Shown here: positions 1 to 5,640 of the stretch, piece after piece
How the letters are laid out: each line of letters opens with the position of its first letter
Position numbering within the stretch: the first letter of the stretch is position 1
Origin: Comamonadaceae bacterium
GTDB lineage: Bacteria > Pseudomonadota > Gammaproteobacteria > Burkholderiales > Burkholderiaceae_C
DNA: 8,562 nt
Assembly: GCA_947460065.1 (NCBI GenBank)
Contig: CANHGF010000080.1
Span: 1 to 8,562, forward strand
Reading direction: 5' to 3'
Position numbers and translations under genes: made by a program
The notes under the pieces: generated by a model
Seen by the model: only the letters and a program-made list of their open reading frames with translations
What the model was told of the DNA's origin: nothing
Databases searched by the model: none

Positions 1-92
1 CACCTGGGTGGTTTTCTGGGGGCCGAAAGGGGGCGAGACATAAAAAAGGCGGGTCGGCCAAACGGGGTGAACCTGGGCTAAGCTGGTACTCC

Positions 93-119
93 ATGCGCCC
101 ATCAAGTCGCCGCCCATGA
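93..119 (+). other. Possible 8-codon leader ORF overlapping the permease start
   Basis: An ATG at 93 opens a reading frame of eight codons (MRPSSRRP). Its TGA at 117-119 overlaps the ATG of the permease gene at 116-118 as ATGA. The permease ATG has no visible Shine-Dalgarno, since the bases before it are pyrimidine-rich, so re-initiation after this short ORF is a possible way to translate the permease. The leader ORF itself has no strong ribosome binding site either. The arrangement is seen directly, but its function is speculation and chance is a real alternative. Confidence 0.22.
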
Positions 120-1483
120 GCCCCACCCCGCCCCAGCAATTTGCGCTGCTGCGCCAGCGCCGCTTTGCGCCGTTTTTCTGGACGCAGTTCGCCGGCGCGG
201 CCAACGACAACCTGTTCAAGTTCGCCTTCACGGTGATGGTCACCTACCAGCTGCAGCTGGCCTGGCTGCCGCCGGCGCTGGCGGGCTTGGTCATCGGCGC
301 GGTGTTCATCCTGCCCTTTGTGCTGTTCTCGGCCACCAGCGGCCAACTGGCCGACACGCTGGAAAAAAGCCGCATGATGCGGGCGGTCAAGAACCTGGAG
401 CTGGCCATCATGGCCGTGGCTGCGGTCGGCTTCCTGCTGCCGCAGCCTGACCTGCAGGCAGGGCTGCTGCTGGCTTGCACCTTCCTCATGGGCCTGCATT
501 CCACGGTATTCGGACCGCTGAAGTACGCCCTGTTGCCGCAGGTTCTCGACGAACGCGAACTCACCGGCGGCAATGCGCTGGTGGAGTCTGGCACCTTTGT
601 GGCCATTCTGGCGGGCAACCTGGCCGGCGGCCTCTTGATCGCCCTGCCTGGGGTGGGGCCGGTTGCAGTGGCCGTGGGCTGCCTGCTGCTGGCGCTGCTG
701 GGCCGTCTGAGCGTTCAGTTCGTCCCCGCGCTGCCCGCCACCGACACGGGCCTGAAGATCAACTGGAACCCCGTGAGCGAAACCGCCCGCAATCTTCGCC
801 TAGCCCGCGAGGACGCGGTGATCTTCAGCACGCTGCTGGGCATCAGCTGGCTGTGGTTCTTTGGCGCGGTTTTTCTCAGCCAGTTCCCAGTGTTTGCCAA
901 GGACGTGCTGCATGGGCGGGAGAGCGTGGCCTCGCTGCTGCTGGTGGTGTTCTCGCTGGGCATTGCCGCCGGCTCGCTGCTGTGCGAGCGCCTGAGCCGG
1001 GGGCGGGTGGAAATCGGCCTGGTGCCCCTGGGCGCGCTGGGCATGACGCTGTTCACGCTGGACCTGTACTGGGCCTGCCGCGCGCTGCCGGCCTCCGAGC
1101 CGCTGGACGCCTGGACCTTCCTGGCCCAGCCCGCGCACTGGCGCATCCTGGCCGACCTGGGCCTGCTCAGCGCCAGCGCGGGACTCTTCAGCGTGCCGCT
1201 GTATGCGCTGATGCAAGTGCGCAGCCCGGTCACGCACCGCGCCCGCCTGGTGGCGGCCAACAACATCCTCAATGCGCTCTTCATGGTGGCCAGCTCGCTG
1301 CTGGCCGGTGCGCTGCTGGCCGCCGGCCTGGACATCCCAGAGCTGTTTCTGGCGCTGGGCCTGGCCAACCTGCTGATGCTGGCGCTGCTGTGCTTGCGCA
1401 TGCCGGAGTTGCTGCAGCGGCTCGGGCGCTGGTGGCAAGACTCCAGCCAGGCGCGCGCAGGCCCGGCCGAGGGCCGTGACTGA
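116..1483 (+). CDS. MFS permease, LplT / Aas N-terminal-domain type (probable lysophospholipid transporter)
   Basis: This 455-residue, very hydrophobic protein has about 12 predicted membrane segments and belongs to the major facilitator superfamily. Features of the LplT/Aas branch are visible: an NDN motif at residues 30-32 at the end of the first amphipathic stretch, the MFS loop motif GQLAD at 76-80 followed by KSR, FGPLKYALLPQ at 132-142, GGNALVESGTFVAILAGN at 151-168, and RARLVAANN at 375-383. Known LplT moves lysophospholipids across the inner membrane so that Aas can re-acylate them. In many proteobacteria this permease is fused to acyltransferase and AMP-ligase domains. Here the protein ends after the last membrane segment with a short polar tail, and the next gene is a P450, so it is a stand-alone form. 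The in-frame TGA at 68-70 and the absence of another ATG favour the start at 116, although no Shine-Dalgarno is visible. Family assignment is fairly sure; the exact substrate is inferred. Confidence 0.85.
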   Translation: MSPTPPQQFALLRQRRFAPFFWTQFAGAANDNLFKFAFTVMVTYQLQLAWLPPALAGLVIGAVFILPFVLFSATSGQLADTLEKSRMMRAVKNLELAIMAVAAVGFLLPQPDLQAGLLLACTFLMGLHSTVFGPLKYALLPQVLDERELTGGNALVESGTFVAILAGNLAGGLLIALPGVGPVAVAVGCLLLALLGRLSVQFVPALPATDTGLKINWNPVSETARNLRLAREDAVIFSTLLGISWLWFFGAVFLSQFPVFAKDVLHGRESVASLLLVVFSLGIAAGSLLCERLSRGRVEIGLVPLGALGMTLFTLDLYWACRALPASEPLDAWTFLAQPAHWRILADLGLLSASAGLFSVPLYALMQVRSPVTHRARLVAANNILNALFMVASSLLAGALLAAGLDIPELFLALGLANLLMLALLCLRMPELLQRLGRWWQDSSQARAGPAEGRD

Positions 1484-1504
1484 GCTGCGCGCGACAGCGA
1501 AGCC

Positions 1505-1541
1505 GCGCTGCGCCGGCCTCGGCATTGAACGGCCGCAGCGC
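1505..1541 (+). other. Imperfect GC-rich hairpin downstream of the permease gene
   Basis: GCGCTGC at 1505-1511 pairs perfectly with GCAGCGC at 1535-1541. After a 3-nt bulge on the left side, GGCC at 1515-1518 pairs with GGCC at 1531-1534, leaving a 12-nt loop. No run of T follows, so this is not a canonical Rho-independent terminator. It could end or attenuate permease transcription, or it could be a by-product of high GC content. Confidence 0.25.
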
Positions 1542-1553
1542 ACGCGTTAGCAT
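1525..1553 (+). promoter_or_regulatory. Weak sigma70-like promoter candidate for the P450 gene
   Basis: TTGAAC at 1525-1530 and TAGCAT at 1548-1553 are separated by exactly 17 nt. Each matches four of six consensus positions. Transcription would begin around 1560, leaving a short leader with AGAGAGG at 1571-1577 as Shine-Dalgarno, 6 nt before the P450 ATG. Placement in the intergenic gap is sensible, but the match is modest and read-through from the permease gene is equally possible. Confidence 0.33.
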
Positions 1554-1583
1554 ACTTGCTGCCCCCAAAAAGAGAGGCCTGCA

Positions 1584-2885
1584 ATGACCGTGATCAACCG
1601 CATGGAATGCCCCGTGGTGCCGCACAACGTGGACGACGTGGACCTGATGAACGTCGAGATCCAGGAGTGCCCCTACCCGGCCTACAAGACGCTGCGTGAA
1701 GAGGCGCCGGTCTACCGCGACAAGCTCACCGGCTTTTATGTGCTGACCCGCTACGAGGACCTGCGGGAGGTGCTCAAGGATCCGGCCACGTTCTCGAATT
1801 TGCGTCCGCGCGGACCGGACCACATCCCGCCCTCGCGCGTGCAGATGATCGCCCAGCTCTTTCGCGACAAGGGCTGGCTGCCGGCGCCGACGCTGTCCGG
1901 CCGCGACAACCCCGAACACAAGCAGATGCGGGCGCTGTTCGACCACACTTTCCGCGCCAGCCGCATCAAGCTGATGGACCCCTATGTGCGGGACCTGTCC
2001 TACCAGCTGGTGGACGCCTTCATCAACGACGGGCATTGCGACTGGGTGCGCCAGTTCGCGGTGCCGATGCCGCTGATCATCATCGGCAAGCAGATGGGCG
2101 CGCCTGAAAAGGACATCTGGCGCATCAAGGCCTGGACCGACGCCTGGGTCAAGCGCCTGGGTCTGATGCAGACCGACGCGGAGGCGATCTGGTCGGCCGA
2201 GATGGAGATCGAGCAGCAGCACTACTTCCAGCCGATCTTCGAGAAACTGCGCCGCGAGCCCGACGACACCCTGTTGTCCGAGCTGGTCAACCGCGAGATT
2301 CCCGAGTGGGGCCGCAAACTCAATGACAACGAGCTGCATGCCGAAATGACGGCCGACACCTTTGTGGGCGGCTCGGAGACGACCACCAACGCCTTGTCGG
2401 CCGGCATCATGCTGCTGGCGCAGAACCCGGACTGCTATGCGTTGCTCAAGTCCGACCCCGAGCGCTATTTGCGCACCTTCATTGAAGAAGTGATCCGTCT
2501 GGAGGGGCCGGTGCAAGGCCTGCAGCGCCTGACCACGCGCGATGTCAGCTTGCACGGCGTGACCATTCCCAAAGGCTCGGTGATCAACGTGCGCTATGCG
2601 GCGGGCAACCGCGACCCAGCGCATTTCCCGGATCCGGACCGCCTGGACCTCGAACGCAAGAACGCGGCCACCCACCTGGGCTTTGGCTCCGGCGTGCACC
2701 ACTGCCTCGGAGCGCCGCTGGCGCGGCGCGAGATGTGGTGGGGCTTCATGGCCTTTCTCGACCGCGTCGAGGACTTCCGCCTGGCCCCCGGCAAGAACCA
2801 GCTGCGCCACGTGCCCAACTTCTACCTGCGCTGCCTCAAGGAGCTGCACATCGAGTTCACGCCGAAAAAACGCGTGGCCGGCTGA
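1584..2885 (+). CDS. Cytochrome P450, bacterial soluble type
   Basis: This 433-residue heme monooxygenase has the size of a normal soluble bacterial P450, with no membrane anchor or fused reductase. The main motifs are present in order: the C-helix segment DNPEHKQMR at 108-116 (H112 and R116 are expected near the heme propionates); the I-helix oxygen-activation segment GGSETTT at 262-268 (acidic E265 followed by threonines); ExxR as E302-V-I-R305; and the heme-binding loop FGSGVHHCLG at 367-376 with C374 as axial thiolate ligand. It should insert one atom of O2 into an organic substrate using electrons from a ferredoxin or flavodoxin system. No such partner is encoded in the window, so it must come from elsewhere. 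The ATG at 1584 has a good Shine-Dalgarno (AGAGAGG, 6-nt spacing). The gene converges with the BKACE operon, 32 nt between stops. Family is certain; CYP number and substrate cannot be read from the sequence. Confidence 0.96.
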   Translation: MTVINRMECPVVPHNVDDVDLMNVEIQECPYPAYKTLREEAPVYRDKLTGFYVLTRYEDLREVLKDPATFSNLRPRGPDHIPPSRVQMIAQLFRDKGWLPAPTLSGRDNPEHKQMRALFDHTFRASRIKLMDPYVRDLSYQLVDAFINDGHCDWVRQFAVPMPLIIIGKQMGAPEKDIWRIKAWTDAWVKRLGLMQTDAEAIWSAEMEIEQQHYFQPIFEKLRREPDDTLLSELVNREIPEWGRKLNDNELHAEMTADTFVGGSETTTNALSAGIMLLAQNPDCYALLKSDPERYLRTFIEEVIRLEGPVQGLQRLTTRDVSLHGVTIPKGSVINVRYAAGNRDPAHFPDPDRLDLERKNAATHLGFGSGVHHCLGAPLARREMWWGFMAFLDRVEDFRLAPGKNQLRHVPNFYLRCLKELHIEFTPKKRVAG

Positions 2886-2922
2886 GCGCCGCCACGGCGG
2901 CGGCCGCCGACAGCCGCTCAGC
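2881..2922. terminator. Inverted repeat containing both convergent stop codons; possible bidirectional terminator
   Basis: GCTGAGCG at 2881-2888 and CGCTCAGC at 2915-2922 are perfect reverse complements. The P450 TGA (2883-2885) lies in the left arm and the BKACE-family TGA (2918-2920, minus strand) in the right arm. The 26 nt between the arms can fold further: CCGC/GCGG around a CACG loop at 2889-2900, and a 12-bp palindrome at 2898-2909. There is no T tract on either side, so this is not a canonical intrinsic terminator. A structured 3' end that serves both transcripts is plausible. Confidence 0.4.
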
Positions 2923-3835
2923 GAAAGGGCGGCATGCCCAGCATCTCGCGGGTCTGGGCAAACGTGGCCAGTGGCCGGCCCATGGACTCGCACAGCGCCT
3001 TGGTTTCCTCGATCAGCTCCACATTGGTGGGCGTGCGGTCCGGGTCGAAATGCTCCTCGATGCCCACATGCAGATGGCCGCCGAGCTCCAGCGCCATGCG
3101 CGCCACCGGCGTCTTGAGCAGGTCGCCGCCCCACACCGAGACCGACCAGGGAATGTCGGTGCCCTCCAGCATCTCCACATAGGCGGCCAGCGCTTTTTCG
3201 GTCGGAGGCAAGCCGAAGGTGACGCCTTTGGCGCGGGCCCACAGGCCCCACTCGCCGCCGAAATAGAACTTGGCCATAGAGCCCTTGGGGAGCTTGCCGG
3301 CGCGCCACCAGGCCAGCGTGGTCTGCAAAAAGCCGGGCTCGAAGATCGCCAGAGAAGGCAAAAAGCCGAGCTTCTCGGCCATGCCGAAGGCGTAGGCATG
3401 GTCCTCATAGCTGTTGACGTAGCTAAAACCGACGGGCAGGCCGTCCGGGCCCGGGTAGCCGAGGTTTGTCGAGCCCGGGTCCACCACACCGAACTGCATC
3501 GGCACCTCGGCGGCAATGTAGGGGTAGTGCGAGTAGCGGTCGGCGATGGGCTCCAGGATGGCGCCGTCGGCCTGGTTGACCGACAGCGTCGGGTACCACA
3601 GGGCGCCCGGGCGCTGGGCCAGGATCACACGCCAGGGCCGCAGGTAGGCCTCGGCGCCTTCCTTGCCGTTGAGCCGGATGTCGTAGGTGTGGGCATGGAT
3701 GATGGACGCGCCGGCGTCGTAACAGGCCAGGCTGTCGGCGATGACGGCCTCGTCGCTCAGGGGCACGTGCGGGTTGCGGTCGGGCGTGACCCCGCCGTTG
3801 ATCGCGACTTCCAGAATGACCGGGTCCTTGTTCAT
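2918..3835 (-). CDS. BKACE-family protein (DUF849; beta-keto acid cleavage enzyme-like), divergent at catalytic positions
   Basis: This 305-residue protein has the usual BKACE length. Characterised members, such as 3-keto-5-aminohexanoate cleavage enzyme Kce, use a metal ion and acetyl-CoA to convert a beta-keto acid into acetoacetate and a new CoA thioester, in the cytoplasm. Visible family landmarks are the N-terminal strand ILEVAINGG (7-15), AGASIIHAHTYD (41-52) with the metal-binding pair H47/H49, IFEPGFL (164-170), and GGHLHVGIEEHFDP (252-265) with E260 as the expected third protein ligand. Compared with the usual H-x-H-x-R-D and GG-x-x-R-V-G-x-E-D patterns, Y51, H256 and E261 replace Arg, Arg and Asp. 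The acidic residue normally found just before the F-D-x-G segment is also missing (SLAIFEPG, 161-168). The substrate or reaction may therefore differ. The ATG at 3835 has AAGGA at 3845-3849 with 9-nt spacing. The gene is last in the ABC-transporter operon, 42 nt after the ATPase. The fold assignment is confident; the function is not. Confidence 0.85.
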   Translation of the reverse strand: MNKDPVILEVAINGGVTPDRNPHVPLSDEAVIADSLACYDAGASIIHAHTYDIRLNGKEGAEAYLRPWRVILAQRPGALWYPTLSVNQADGAILEPIADRYSHYPYIAAEVPMQFGVVDPGSTNLGYPGPDGLPVGFSYVNSYEDHAYAFGMAEKLGFLPSLAIFEPGFLQTTLAWWRAGKLPKGSMAKFYFGGEWGLWARAKGVTFGLPPTEKALAAYVEMLEGTDIPWSVSVWGGDLLKTPVARMALELGGHLHVGIEEHFDPDRTPTNVELIEETKALCESMGRPLATFAQTREMLGMPPFR

Positions 3836-3844
3836 GACAGTGTT

Positions 3845-3849
3845 TCCTT
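3845..3849 (-). promoter_or_regulatory. Ribosome binding site of the BKACE-family gene
   Basis: AAGGA on the minus strand lies 9 nt before the ATG at 3835-3833. It supports this start and independent ribosome loading within the 42-nt gap that follows the upstream ATPase gene. The same gap contains a small 5-bp hairpin (GCGCC/GGCGC, 3861-3873), which is too weak and lacks a T tract to be called a terminator. Confidence 0.6.
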
Positions 3850-3877
3850 CTCGGGGTAAGGCGCCAGGGGCGCGGAT

Positions 3878-4666
3878 TCAAGAACTCGGCATGGCAGAGG
3901 CCGGCCGATGCGGGCGCGCGGCCAGCAGGCTGCGCGTGTAGGGGTGCTGAGGCTGGGCGACCAGTTCTTGCGCAGCGCCGGTTTCGACAAACACGCCTTT
4001 TTGCATGACGGCAATGCGGTCGCTCATGTGGGCGACCAGCGAAATGTCGTGCGAGATGAACAGCATGGCCAGGCCATGGTCGCGCTGCAGGCGCAGCAGC
4101 AGGTTGAGCACCTGGGCCTGGATCGAGACGTCCAGCGCGGAAGTGGGCTCGTCGGCAATGATGAACTCCGGGTTCAGGCTGAGCGCCCGCGCGATCGCCA
4201 CCCGTTGGCGCTGGCCACCGGAGAGCTCGTGCGGATAGGCCAGGCGGTGGCCGGCATTGAGGCCCACCTCCTCCAGCAGCGAGACCATGCGCGCCTCGGT
4301 CGCTCGGGCATCGAGCCCCAGCACGTGGCGCAGCGGCGCGGCCAGCGTCCGGTCGATGCGCATCAGCGGGTCGAGCGAGGAATAGGGGTCCTGGTGCACG
4401 ATCTGCATGCGGCGGCGAAAGCGGCGCAGCGCGCGCGCGTCCAGCGCCCGCACATCGCTGCCGTCAAACAGCACCTGCCCCTCGCTCGGCTCGACCAGGC
4501 GCATGAGGCAGCGCGACAAGGTGCTCTTGCCACAGCCCGACTCGCCCACCAGGCCCAGGGTTTCGCCGCGGCCCACGCTGAAGCTGACGCCGTCGACCGC
4601 GGCCACGGGCGGGCCGCCCGGCACGCGCGCGCGGTAGACCTTGCGCAGCTGCACGACGTCGAGCAT
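3878..4666 (-). CDS. ABC transporter ATP-binding protein, DppF/OppF type (short form)
   Basis: This 262-residue cytoplasmic ATPase is the second motor subunit of the importer. Visible motifs are Walker A GESGCGKST (41-49), Q-loop VHQDPYSSLDP (90-100), ABC signature LSGGQRQR (148-155), Walker B FIIADEP with the D-loop SALD (168-179), and the switch histidine in ISHD (204-207). The HPYTRSLLAA segment (241-250) is typical of oligopeptide-type ATPases. The protein ends about 12 residues later, so it lacks the cysteine-containing C-terminal extension carried by longer DppF/OppF proteins and by its partner here. An open frame continues upstream to 4768, but the ATG at 4666 is the better start. It overlaps the previous stop as TGATG, follows AGGAGGG at 6-nt spacing, and leaves the protein beginning right at the first strand (MLDVVQLRKVY). 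The gene lies fifth in the visible operon. Subfamily is confident; substrate unknown. Confidence 0.92.
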   Translation of the reverse strand: MLDVVQLRKVYRARVPGGPPVAAVDGVSFSVGRGETLGLVGESGCGKSTLSRCLMRLVEPSEGQVLFDGSDVRALDARALRRFRRRMQIVHQDPYSSLDPLMRIDRTLAAPLRHVLGLDARATEARMVSLLEEVGLNAGHRLAYPHELSGGQRQRVAIARALSLNPEFIIADEPTSALDVSIQAQVLNLLLRLQRDHGLAMLFISHDISLVAHMSDRIAVMQKGVFVETGAAQELVAQPQHPYTRSLLAARPHRPASAMPSS

Positions 4667-5640
4667 CACCAACCCTCCTCGTACTGCAGGCAGCACACAG
4701 CATGGTCCGTGGCCAGGGCGGTCCAGGCCGGCGGGCGCTGGCTGCATGCCGGCCTGGCCAGCGTGCAACGCTCGGCAAAGGCGCAGCCGCTGCCACCGCC
4801 GCCGGGGGGCGGCAGTTGGCCAGGAATGTCGCGCAGCGCGCTTTTGGGCGCCACGCCGGCCAAGCCTGGACTGGCGGCAATCAGGGCCGCTGTGTAGGGA
4901 TGCCGCGCCGCCGTGAACACCTGCGCCGCCGGGGCCTGCTCGACCACCCGCCCGGCATACATCACCATCACACGGTCACAGCGCCCACCGATCACGGCCA
5001 GATCGTGGGAGATCAGCAACAGGGCCAGACCGCGGTCGCGCCGAAGCCGGTCCAGCAGGTCGAGAATCTGACTGGCAATGCGGGCATCGAGCGCGGTGGT
5101 GGGCTCGTCGGCAATCAGCAGCACCGGCTCGCCGGCCAGCGCCATCGCGATCATGGCGCGCTGCTGCATGCCACCGGAGAGTTCATGCGGATAGGCGCGC
5201 GCGACGCGCTCGGTATCGCTCAAACCCACTTCCAGCAGCAGCTCGCGCAGCACGGCGTCCTGGGCGGTGCCGCGCAGGCCGCGGTGCAGGCGCAGCGCCT
5301 CGCCGATCTGCCGACCGACGCGCATGACCGGATCCAGACAGGCGCCAGGCTCCTGAAAGATGAGGCCGACCGAGCCGCCGCGCACCTGGCACAGGGCGGC
5401 CTCGGACGCCCCGAGCAATTCCTGGCCCTGCAGACGCACACTGCCGGCGCGAACCTGCGCGCCACGGGGCAGCAGGCCCAGGATCGCCAGCGCCGTCATC
5501 GACTTGCCGCAGCCCGACTCCCCGACCAGGCCCAGCGCCTGGCCCGCAGCAATCTCCAGCGACACGCCGCCCAGCACTGCGGCGCCCCCGATATCGACGG
5601 CCAGAGCCTCCACGACCAACACCGGAGACTGCATGTTCAC
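4666..5640 (-). CDS. ABC transporter ATP-binding protein, DppD/OppD type
   Basis: This 324-residue cytoplasmic ATPase powers the peptide/opine/nickel-class importer together with the short ATPase. Motifs in order are Walker A GESGCGKSM (40-48), Q-loop IFQEPGACLDP (94-104), signature LSGGMQQR (154-161), Walker B LLIADEP with TALD (174-185), and the switch histidine SHD (211-213). The C-terminal oligopeptide-transporter extension is complete: HPYTAALIAA (247-256), then GQLPPP and a cysteine cluster C286, C292, C299 and C316/C317 in the GCAFAERC context. In related DppD proteins such a cluster has been reported to hold an iron-sulfur centre; whether it does so here is inference. The GTG start at 5640 overlaps the preceding permease stop as GTGA. 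An ATG two codons later (5634) is a possible alternative. The following ATPase overlaps as TGATG. Very likely translationally coupled. Confidence 0.93.
   Translation of the reverse strand: MNMQSPVLVVEALAVDIGGAAVLGGVSLEIAAGQALGLVGESGCGKSMTALAILGLLPRGAQVRAGSVRLQGQELLGASEAALCQVRGGSVGLIFQEPGACLDPVMRVGRQIGEALRLHRGLRGTAQDAVLRELLLEVGLSDTERVARAYPHELSGGMQQRAMIAMALAGEPVLLIADEPTTALDARIASQILDLLDRLRRDRGLALLLISHDLAVIGGRCDRVMVMYAGRVVEQAPAAQVFTAARHPYTAALIAASPGLAGVAPKSALRDIPGQLPPPGGGGSGCAFAERCTLARPACSQRPPAWTALATDHAVCCLQYEEGW
4673..4679 (-). promoter_or_regulatory. Strong Shine-Dalgarno that fixes the start of the short ATPase gene
   Basis: AGGAGGG on the minus strand lies 6 nt before the ATG at 4666-4664 and within the last codons of the upstream ATPase gene. 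It is the strongest ribosome binding site in the operon and argues against a start further upstream at 4768. Confidence 0.7.

Noticed and set aside
1..92. Possible promoter around the A-rich stretch near 41-48 upstream of the permease.
   Set aside because: CATAAA-like bases are present, but no -35 element at suitable spacing is visible. The region is otherwise featureless and truncated by the window edge.
475..1479. A 334-codon plus-strand frame inside the permease gene.
   Set aside because: It is an alternative frame of a clearly membrane-spanning MFS protein; its product is Arg/Ala/Gly-rich with no domain.
1281..3308. A 675-codon open frame on the minus strand lying across the end of the permease gene, the whole P450 gene and part of the BKACE-family gene.
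   Set aside because: It is antisense to a P450 with every diagnostic motif, its composition is Ala/Arg/Gly/His-rich and low in structure, and it resembles no family. Long antisense frames are expected in GC-rich DNA.
2735..3859. A 374-codon plus-strand frame antisense to the BKACE-family gene.
   Set aside because: It is rich in Arg, Gly and Gln with no recognisable domain, while the opposite strand encodes a recognisable full-length enzyme with a good Shine-Dalgarno.
3861..3873. Small hairpin (GCGCC/GGCGC) between the short ATPase and the BKACE-family gene.
   Set aside because: The stem is only 5 bp with a 3-nt loop and no T tract; it is too weak to call a terminator or attenuator.
4667..4768. 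A 34-codon upstream extension of the short ATPase gene.
   Set aside because: It lies wholly inside the preceding ATPase gene, is not family-like, and the ATG at 4666 has a strong Shine-Dalgarno and begins at the expected first strand.
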